DNA of 64,000 nucleotides from Siphonodentalium dalli. Lineage: Eukaryota > Mollusca > Scaphopoda > Gadilida > Siphonodentaliidae. The notes beneath the pieces are model-generated. The model searched no databases and was not told the DNA's origin. It saw only the letters and a list, made by a program, of their open reading frames with translations. Location: contig CP136061.1 of the NCBI GenBank assembly GCA_032622095.1, positions 39,065,797-39,129,796 of the forward strand, written 5' to 3'. This document shows positions 54,982-64,000 of this stretch, piece after piece. Each line of letters begins with the position of its first letter. Positions within the stretch are counted from its first letter, which is position 1. The translations under genes and the position numbers were made by a program.

Positions 54982-56655
54982 GCATGCATCTAGCAGCATG
55001 TATGCATCTGCGGGTCATGTATGTATGGGACCCCTATAGGTGTGTGTATGTCTATGCCCCTATAGTATGGCAACGCCCCCTTTCCTATGCTTCCATAGTA
55101 TTACAAACTCCTCCTTTTTTATTAATTATTATATATCGCTCCTCCTTCCTTCCCACGCAATTTTATCTTCTGGAACAATCTAGTAAAAAATATTCCTTCC
55201 CACGTAATTATATCTTCTGGAACAATCTAGAATTTTTTTTTTCAGGAACAATCTAGTAAAATATTTGTTTATGGAATATTCTGGAAATTTTTCTACAACA
55301 TTCTAGTGAAATCCATAATGTTTTCGTGTAATAAAATTCATACTTGTATAAGGCCTCTTTAAAATTTATACCTGTAAAGCCCCAATGTTAATTTCACACG
55401 GTACACACATTGGCTTCTCACGCTATCATAGCATCTATCTATTTACCGTTCTCCACGCATATAATTTAGGCAGTAAAACTCATTTCTCAAATCTTCTGGC
55501 TCTAAAACCCTTCGGCCCCTTTAACTTTTATACCTTTCGATAACTAAAAAACATTATTGATCTCACAGATTTATTAACTGCTCTGTACCTGGTAGTAAAC
55601 ACATTCCACGAGGCACGCTTTCTCTCTAACAATAACAGAGCATCATGGAATATATTCTATAATGGCTGGTTTACTCAATGCCAGATGTGCACTAAACACG
55701 CCAGCATCTATCTATTTACCGTTCGCAATTTTATCTTCTGGAACAATCTAGTAAAATTCCTAAAAAATATTCCTTCCCACGCAAATTATTCTTTCTGGAA
55801 TAATCTGGAAATTTGTGTCTTCTACAACATTATAGTAAATCCATAATGTATTCGTTTAAGACACTTCATACTCGGATATGGCCCTTTAAACAAACAATGC
55901 TGAAGGCAGACGCACTGTTGTCTGTTAATTAACTTCTAAGCACAGGGGGACACAATGCACCTACTGCAGGGCACAGAGCTCTCAAGCAGCAGAATGTATG
56001 CGTCTGCGGGTGCAGATGGTATGGGACCCCTACCCCTATAGGTGTGTGTATGTCTATGCCCCTATAGTATGGCAACGCCCCCTTTCCTATGCTTCCATTG
56101 TCTTACAAACTCCTCCTTTTTTTATTAATTATTATATATCGCTCCTCCTTCCTTCCCACGCAATTTTATCTTCTGGAACAATCTAGTAAAAAATATTCCT
56201 TCCCACGCAAATTATTCTTTCTGGAAAATTCTAGAATTTTTTTTGGGTTTCTGGAAAATTCTACAATTTTTTTTCAACATTCTAGTAAAATCCATAATGT
56301 ATTCGTGTAATAAAATTCATACTTGTATAGGCCTCTTTAAAATTTATACCTGTAAAGTCCCAATGTTAATTTCACACACACGGTACACACATTGGCTATC
56401 ATAGCATCTATCTATTTACCGTTCTCCACGCATAGAATTTAGGCAGTTAAAATCATTTATCAAATCTTCTGGCTCTAAAACCCTTCGGCCCCTTTAACTT
56501 TTATACCTTTCGATTACTAAAAAACATTATTGATCTCACAGATTTATTAACTGCTCTGTACCTGGTAGTAAACACATTCCACGCTTTCTCTCTAACAATA
56601 ACACAGCATCATATTCTATAATGGTTTAAACTATGCCAGATGTGCACTAAGCACG
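54982..56655 (+). repeat. Two direct copies of a repeat rich in heat-shock-element-like motifs
   Basis: Unit 1 (about 54982-55700) and unit 2 (about 55960-56655) share GTGTGTATGTCTATGCCCCT, CTTCTGGAACAATCTAG and ACCTGGTAGTAAACACATTCC. Each holds runs of alternating TTC and GAA triplets two bases apart. The clearest is TTCTGGAAAATTCTAGAA at 56219-56236 (four perfect alternating units); another is at 55274-55291. An inverted copy lies at 63270-64000. Non-coding. Confidence 0.75.
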
Positions 56656-56779
56656 CGATACACTAAGTGCGTTTTCAACATTAATCTGTCATTCAAATGC
56701 ATGCTCCTAATGGCTTCTGCATCTGTGCAGACTGAGAGATAAACAAAATTAATGTTTCTGTAGAAATTAAGGTTTTTTA

Positions 56780-57460
56780 GTGTGTCACTACTTCAGATAT
56801 GGTTCAAATAGCATACAAATCACCGCATTTTGGTCACATACCTTAAAGGTACACGTCATTTATGCATTTAAACCTAATTCCGCGTATACATCAATAAAAA
56901 CGCTCTTTATTTTCCAAATAGTTTGAATGTACCTAGTTTTTACAAAGATTTATGCAATCTACATGCTTTCATTCATATAAAATTTACGAAATGTATGTTA
57001 AACGACAACAACATTGTAACAGACTGGCCACTTACCTTCAATTTATAGGTCATATTAGCCTGTACATTTATGGGAGACAGACATACATAATATAATGCAT
57101 TGGCACAGTGTTAGTGATAATAATAAGGTGTCATTACTTCAGAAATGGTTCATATAGCATACTATTGTACCCGTGGTCACGTACATTAAATGAACACGTC
57201 ACTTAAGCATTTAAACATAACTCAGTGTATCTATCAATAAAACGCTCTTTATTTTCAAATTTGTCTGAATTGTACTACATTTACATTTAAAATCAAGCAT
57301 TTAAACCTAATTCCGTCTATCCGTGAATAAAAAACGCTCTTTATTTTCAAAATTTGTCTTAATGTCCATCGTTTACTAAATTTGTATTTAAAATTAATCA
57401 TTTAAACATAATTCATCGTATCCATAAATAAAACGCTCTTTATTTTAAAAAACGTCCATA
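56780..57460 (+). repeat. Diverged repeats carrying four ACGCTCTTT motifs
   Basis: About four related blocks each read TTTAAACCTAATTCCG, then ATAAAACGCTCTTTATTTTC, at about 56880, 57225, 57312 and 57410. Each motif lies within AATAAA...TTTATT flanks. Confidence 0.7.
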
Positions 57461-57599
57461 GTTTGAACAAAGATTTTGCAATCTACATGCTTTAATTCAT
57501 ATAAAATTACCCAGTGTGTGTTAGACAACAACATTATAACATATTGGCTTTCAAGTTACATATGCATGTACATTCGATGCACGAGGAAACATCGTAGGA

Positions 57600-58150
57600 A
57601 ATGAAGGTATTGATGTGTCACTACTTTAGAAATTGTTCATACAATTGACCGTATTTTGATCACATACCTTAAAGGTACACGTCACTTTGTCTATAATCAG
57701 ACAATACATTACATGTAGGGTTAAACATGTCCATCGTAGTAAGCTTATTTACTTCAGAAATGGTTCCAATAACATAGTATTGTACCCGTGGTATCACATA
57801 CCTTAAAGGTACACGTCACCTTTGTCTATAATCAGACAATACATTACACGTAGGGTTAAACATTTCCATCGTAGTAAGCTTATTTACTTCAGAAATGGTT
57901 CCAATAGCATAGTATTGTACCCGCGGGGTCACATACCTTAAAGGTACACGTCATTTGTGTCTATAATCAGACAATACATTACGCATAGGGTTCAACGTGG
58001 TCACCGAAGCAAACTAATCCAAAAGCAACGAACACCCATTACTGAGTCCCGCTGTTACACACAACACAATTACTCGGGATTACGGTCTTCTAGTAATGAG
58101 TTATGGTTGTATACTTTAGAAATGGTACCTATAGCATAATATTGTACCCC
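57600..58150 (+). repeat. Tandem repeat, unit about 137 bp, about four copies
   Basis: Units contain CTTCAGAAATGGTTCCAATA, TATTGTACCCGTGG and CACATACCTTAAAGGTACAC, then ATAATCAGACAATACATTAC. The two middle copies (57757 and 57894) are nearly identical. Related but more diverged copies occur at 56790 and 57130. Confidence 0.8.
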
Positions 58151-59223
58151 ATTGATGCACATCACGTTTCATGTGAATTACATGAGCAGGTAACTCAATT
58201 CTCTGCATTTCGAATGGAGTTGGGTATTTTTGTATATTATATACAGTGTTATTTAGCTTAGAAATGGTTGTTATTTTATATCAATATGCCAGTTTATGTC
58301 ACAGACAAAATGCGTACTCACTCTTCACATAGACTAATATGTAAGCATTTGTATCATTTAGAATGTCAAAATATGGTCTAAGTCAGTCGTATTAGCTATA
58401 TATGGCCACTTACCGTTCAAGTTATAAACCCATTAAAACTATGCTTCAAATGTAAATTATATGTAACTTGAATATGATCGGTCCCCAGGCCCTTTTTAGG
58501 TCATAGGTTCTAACCGACCATCGTTCATACTCGAACGCGTGTGTATATGATAGCTATGGTAATGGTAGAGAAATCTAGAGAGCTACGTAGACCCACTGCC
58601 TACATCAATATATATATACGATATACATGCACTGACCGCAATGGGTTCCCGTTACTAGCCTATAGACATGAAGTATTAAAGTTATACACCTTCATCAGCC
58701 CGCTCTTAATGAGTTTTGAATTGGCATATGGGTACGAATCCAAACCATTCCGATGTAATTTATCGGAATGCCAATCATAACCATCTGCACAGAGAAAGCT
58801 AGTAGGGACGATAGACACTGTTTGCGTAATTGACTAGACACATTGAGGTAAAGAAGCACCCTGATGTATCAAAGGTATATTTCAAGGATTTTTAATCGGC
58901 AACCAATATTGAATATATTTTTGTTGGGCATGGTCATATGCACCACTGTGTTTCATATAAAACAAAAAACTAGTGGGTGGTGAAATCACCGAAGGCCAAT
59001 ATTCCCGATGGTGAGTTATTTTTAGCATATGGGATACATTTATGACTAAATCGGTTATAGGAAATGAGGTAAATTGCACTTTATTATTTAAAAGGAATAA
59101 CGCTATACAAGCTTAAACACACAAACCATGAGTTTTATCAACTTATTACGTGTAGCATATTTGGAGTTTAGTTATGTTCATCAAACACCGGTAATTGACA
59201 CCTCTGTCTGTATATTTTTTTTA
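58151..59223. other. No gene recognised
   Basis: AT-rich sequence. The 79-codon frame at 58541-58780 has no domain signature. Confidence 0.4.
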
Positions 59224-59820
59224 TTACGATTGGGTCCCGTGTTCACCCTTTTTAGTTGTAAGCGAATAGTCTCCATAGCTCCAAATCGTTCCGAATGTCC
59301 AAACTAATTCACTATCTAATTCTGAAATAGGTTTAGTTGTGCTTACAATGTAATCCAAAACTAGTTGTTCATTGAACATCTTTTCAATCGTGAAAATAGG
59401 ACAAGGTTCCCTCATAATAATGTAACCATAAATTGATGTAACTTCTTCGAATTCCAAACTATAGTCATTAAAACCCGTGCTACGGTATTCAGCGAAGCGG
59501 GCAAAGTTATCACCGATAAGTACACGAATCTCATATATGTCTTTTTTAGTAATACCACTAAATATCCAACACTCAGAAAACAGTTGATCCAAAGTATCCA
59601 GTAAGATATCTGTTTCAAATTATGATCTCTCCGTCAAAGCATTCAATCTCTTTCTACCATCATCAAAATTTCCTTCTAGAAGTTCCGTAATTATTAATTT
59701 ACTCTCCCTTAAGAACCATGTATGTTGTAATTCTGTTTTCATGTCTCCATGTATCGTTGACGCGTTAACTAACTCCTTGTAAATTTTCTCAAGCATTTCT
59801 GTGGGTAATATTTCCTCCAT
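59224..59820 (-). pseudogene. Paralogue of the Polinton F-box-like gene, one premature stop
   Basis: A single minus-strand frame of 199 codons from 59820 to 59224 aligns along its length with the Polinton gene at 29916-30476. Shared blocks include LPTEMLEKIYKEL (F-box-like start), LIGDNFARFAEYRS, YGYIIMREPCPIFTIEKM and a WTFGTIWSYGDYSL end. It is interrupted once, by a TAA at 59622-59620, where the Polinton copy has a Glu codon. There is no frameshift. Divergence is substantial, so this is an old relative rather than a recent copy. No other Polinton gene was recognised around it. Confidence 0.85.
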
Positions 59821-60141
59821 AATTCCTAATTTACAAAACCATCTGTTTATTCGAGTAAATCCGCTAACTCACATGTCATTGGACATGAGTTCCTCATATA
59901 ATTAACACAATCGGTTGTTCGTACCCATATCTAGTGAGCTTTTGATCTATAATAGCTATCGGTAAAGTATTTAGTTCTTATTATAATATTTATAACCAAT
60001 CAAAATCCGTTGCTGAATTTAGCTATATGAGGGCAAACGGAATGATAACATCCGTTCAACAACTTGGTATTCCAGTCATAGTCATAGTTCATTTCATATT
60101 ATTACTCTAAAATCTCCATTACATGGAGAAAATAAAGAGCC
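59821..60141. other. No gene recognised
   Basis: AT-rich sequence between the pseudogene start and the tandem duplication. Confidence 0.4.
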
Positions 60142-62805
60142 CATCTGATGTAAACTAGTATATAAGTACTTAGTGATTTATTTTCATCAATTATATGTAT
60201 TGTTACTCCTATAAATATAGTCTGTTATACAGAGGATACATCGCCCACGTGACAGTATCGTGTCACGAAAGGTCTACTGTGTTCAAAGTATATAAATGCG
60301 TGTCAGGTTTATGTATATGTCCCTGTTTCTTAAAGCAAATCCAGTACATATACGTGCGTTAAGACACGTGCAATTGCCACTAGTAAATCACATATAAAAG
60401 CTCTTTACTGCATAGTTAAACTGTTGAGTTTTCACACGCATTATATGTCTTTTTTATGGACTATATACGTGGTATATGTCAGTATATACACGAATGTAAT
60501 GTAATCACGTGCGCGTATTAATTTCATATATTCTTCTCAAAACAACTCAGCACAACGCATCAATTCTGATGTCTATGGCAGTTCAAACAGTGTACACTTT
60601 CAGTGTTGTTACCGTTTAATGCATACCATACTCATTTATGCATAATAACGCAGGTCTACATCATTGCTATATACATATATACGTCCATATTTCTTAAAGT
60701 ATAGTATCTATACGTACATCATGGCGTATATTAAACCCCCTTTCACTGGTAAATCACGTATAAACGCTCTTTATTGTATAGTCAACTAACCATTTCTACA
60801 TACACGCTGCTCTGTGGTGGTCTGTTGTGTCTTACCATTATACCATTATATGTAGAAGGTAATGTGGTCAAATATGTATAAGTCTGATTTTGTGTCAATG
60901 TGCCTGTTATTAATCTCATCAATTGGGTCGTTTATAAGTCGTCAAACATGATGATTTCTAATCATCTAATAGGTATTATAAAAAATGCCTACTTCACAAA
61001 TATTTTGAGTGCATTTCAGTGTATGTTTCGTGCTCTGTAAAAACGTGATTTGACCGCTAGTGATGTAGTGAAATAACGTATTTTATAGTTGTCAAATACG
61101 TACTAAAAATATTGTCAATTTATGACTCATCTAATGAATTTTCCACACCTAGTGTCTACAATATGTTTATATATTGTGACTCATTACTACGATTGCAGTA
61201 TGTCCACGTATGTCAGATATTACATAACCTTGATAACTATGTTTAGAAATACCTGGTATATGAGATCATATTGTAGCTGACAGAGACTGGAATGCGACTT
61301 GCATCTACCATCACGTGCGTTCGAATGAAGTTACACGTACGATATGAGCCATTATATGTGTCGATGAGGTGTTATATCAGTATATTCATGCAATATTCGT
61401 AAATGACAGCAACATATCTTTACCCCCCCCCCCATTATCAAGCGAGATTTTGTGGTTAGCTGACAAACATGGCATCTGATGTAAACTAGTATATAAGTAC
61501 TTAGTGATTTATTTTCATCAATTATATGTATTGTTACTCCTATAAATATAGTCTGTTATACAGAGGATACATCGCCCACGTGACAGTATCGTGTCACGAA
61601 AGGTCTACTGTGTTCAAAGTATATAAATGCGTGTCAGGTTTATGTATATGTCCCTGTTTCTTAAAGCAAATCCAGTACATATACGTGCGTTAAGACACGT
61701 GCAATTGCCACTAGTAAATCACATATAAAAGCTCTTTCCTGCATAGTTAAACTGTTGAGTTTTCACACGCATTATATGTCTTTTTTATGGACTATATACG
61801 TGGTATATGTCAGTATATACACGAATGTAATGTAATCACGTGCGCGTATTAATTTCATATATTCTTCTCAAAACAACTCAGCACAACGCATCAATTCTGA
61901 TGTCTATGGCAGTTCAAACAGTGTACACTTTCAGTGTTGTTACCGTTTAATGCATACCATACTCATTTATGCATAATAACGCAGGTCTACATCGTTGCTA
62001 TATACATATATACGTCCATATTTCTTAAAGTATAGTATCTATACGTACATCATGGCGTATATTAAACCCCCTTTCACTGGTAAATCACGTATAAACGCTC
62101 TTTATTGTATAGTCAACTAACCATTTCTACATACACGCTGCTCTGTGGTGGTCTGTTGTGTCTTACCATTATACCATTATATGTAGAAGGTAATGTGGTC
62201 AAATATGTATAAGTCTGATTTTGTGTCAATGTGCCTGTTATTAATCTCATCAATTGGGTCGTTTATAAGTCGTCAAACATGATGATTTCTAATCATCTAA
62301 TAGGTATTATAAAAAATGCCTACTTCACAAATATTTTGAGTGCATTTCAGTGTATGTTTCGTGCTCTGTAAAAACGTGATTTGACCGCTAGTGATGTAGT
62401 GAAATAACGTATTTTATAGTTGTCAAATACGTACTAAAAATATTGTCAATTTATGACTCATCTAATGAATTTTCCACACCTAGTGTCTACAATATGTTTA
62501 TATATTGTGACTCATTACTACGATTGCAGTATGTCCACGTATGTCAGATATTACATAACCTTGATAACTATGTTTAGAAATACCTGGTATATGAGATCAT
62601 ATTGTAGCTGACAGAGACTGGAATGCGACTTGCATCTACCATCACGTGCGTTCGAATGAAGTTACACGTACGATATGAGCCATTATATGTGTCGATGAGG
62701 TGTTATATCAGTATATTCATGCAATATTCGTAAATGACAGCAACATATCTTTACCCCCCCCCCATTATCAAGCGAGATTTTGTGGTTAGCTGACAAACAT
62801 GGCAT
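60142..62805 (+). repeat. Near-identical 1.33-kb tandem duplication
   Basis: Positions 60142-61472 and 61473-62805 are the same sequence, about 1,331 bp each. I noticed only two substitutions and a one-base difference in a poly-C run (11 versus 10, near 61423 and 62754). Each copy carries one exact ACGCTCTTT and one variant (AAGCTCTTT), in halves that are themselves distantly related. The duplication is recent, or is an assembly artefact. Confidence 0.93.
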
Positions 62806-63269
62806 TTTCGAATATATATAGCCTATTGGACACTTACTTCAAATGCTAAAATTGCCTCTTCAAAATAGTTAAAAGTACACATTTTTATTTCGAATTTCAT
62901 TGTTTACGGTTAATTTCCTGTTATGAAATTGGTCCTTTTATAAATGCTTAATACGCAGTTACAAAAAGCCCTAATTGACAAACATTTTAAGCGCTATTAT
63001 GACTATATTTGACGAATAAAAAAAACGCCATTTGACGTAGTACAACAACGTGAAATGACTACTTTTTTAAACGCGAATTTGAAACAAAACTAATATACAA
63101 AAGAATTTTAAACTAAAATAATAAGTTTGGTTGATGTATAGTTTGGTTGACAGCATTTTCACACACAGATACGTTATGATACAGTTTCACCACTCACACA
63201 GAAGCGATCTTATACGGTGTAGCGGTATGTTACAGAGTTATCGTTCTTTTCGAGGCTAAAAAAGCGCAG
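62806..63269. other. No gene recognised
   Basis: AT-rich spacer between the tandem duplication and the inverted repeat copy. Confidence 0.4.
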
Positions 63270-63319
63270 GCCGGCCCCCTCCCTCTCCCCCGTTTTAAAA
63301 GGGGCGGTGTTAAGGGGAA

Positions 63320-64000
63320 ATAATTTGCGTGGGAAGGAATATTTTTTACTAGATTGTTCCAGAAGATAAAATTGCGTGGGAAGGAAGGAGGAGCGATATA
63401 TAATAATTAATAAAAAAGGAGGAGTTTGTAAGACAATGGAAGCATAGGAAAGGGGGCGTTGCCATACTATAGGGGCATAGACATACACACACATATAGGG
63501 GTAGGGGTACCATACCATCTGCACCCGCAGACGCATACATGCTGCTGCTTGAGAGCTCTGTGCCCTGCAGTAGGTGCATTGTGTTCCCCCGTGCTTAGAA
63601 GTTAATTAACATACAAAAGTGCGTCTGCCTTCAGCATTGTTAGTTTAAAGGGCCATATGCGAGTATGAAGTGTCTTAAACGAATACATTATGGATTTACT
63701 ATAATGTTGTAGAAGACACAAATTTCCAGATTATTCCAGAAAGAATAATTTGCGTGGGAAGGAATATTTTTAGGAATTTTACTAGATTGTTCCAGAAGAT
63801 AAAACTGCGAACGGTAAATAGATAGATGCTGGCGTGTTTAGTTCACATCTGGCATTGAGTAAACCAGCCATTATAGAATATATTCCATGATGCTCTGTTA
63901 TTGTTAGAGAGAAAGCGTGCCTCGTGGAATGGGTTTACTACCAGGTACAGAGCAGTTAATAAATCTGTGAGATCAATAATGTTTTTTAGTTATCGAAAGG
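63320..64000 (-). repeat. Inverted copy of the 55.5-56.2 kb repeat
   Basis: The reverse complement matches 55541-56213 closely over about 670 bp, including CACCTACTGCAGGGCACAGA and the CCTTCCCACGCAAATTATT stretch, and continues past the end of the window. Similarity stops at about 63320 inward. With the left copy it brackets about 7.1 kb that includes the F-box-like pseudogene and the tandem duplication. Confidence 0.85.

Noticed and set aside
1-64000. tRNA or rRNA genes
   Set aside because: Looked for GGTTCGAATCC-type T-arms and rRNA-like strings on both strands; none convincing.

Overview
The window is AT-rich, intron-rich animal DNA, most likely from a marine mollusc or another lophotrochozoan. 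That taxonomic call is an inference. It rests on scavenger-receptor (SRCR) and EB-type cysteine-rich exons with clean GT/AG borders, and on a dense, nested population of transposons. No tRNA, rRNA or CRISPR array was recognised.

Host backbone: five in-phase (1-1) exons on the minus strand, at 50071-49766, 38602-38318, 18114-17977, 17503-17372 and 16321-16196, look like parts of one large SRCR plus EB-module receptor gene that runs off both ends of the window. A truncated copy of the last exon lies at 18904-18968.

Main object: positions 21179-37468 are a complete 16,290-bp Polinton/Maverick (adintovirus-like) element. It has 1,145-bp terminal inverted repeats beginning AG and ending CT, and an exact 6-bp target duplication GTCCTT. 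It sits inside an older LINE fragment, within an intron of the receptor gene. Left to right on the plus strand it encodes a packaging ATPase, two small basic proteins, a chromodomain integrase, a membrane-anchored PC4-like protein, a capsid-associated candidate, a small basic protein, the major capsid protein and an adenain-type protease. On the minus strand it encodes a TATA-binding-protein (TBP) homologue, a tandem PC4-domain protein, and a protein-primed family B DNA polymerase split by a 659-nt GT-AG intron. A plus-strand F-box-like gene lies across a GC-box-rich minisatellite from the PC4/TBP pair. The element therefore appears to carry replication, integration, capsid and maturation genes together with its own transcription-initiation proteins. 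That last part is the most unusual thing here.

Other mobile and repetitive DNA: a decayed Crypton-type tyrosine recombinase (1.97-3.37 kb) inside an older repeat; a foldback element (8.27-15.6 kb) whose interior is split by a non-autonomous LTR element (10938-14666, TSD ACTG); Helitron-like 3' ends at 10064 and 54249; two palindromic foldback elements (19.5 and 39.2 kb); a hAT-like element (51866-53032, TSD ATTCCACC); LINE fragments at 20.2-21.2 and 40.1-40.4 kb; several tandem arrays; a near-identical 1.33-kb tandem duplication (60.1-62.8 kb); and inverted copies of a repeat rich in heat-shock-element-like motifs at 55-56.6 and 63.3-64 kb. A broken paralogue of the Polinton F-box-like gene lies at 59224-59820.

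A 9-mer, AAAGAGCGT, occurs 17 times on either strand. Its sites are in the Polinton TIRs and polymerase intron and in several apparently unrelated repeats, so it is a candidate shared regulatory site.
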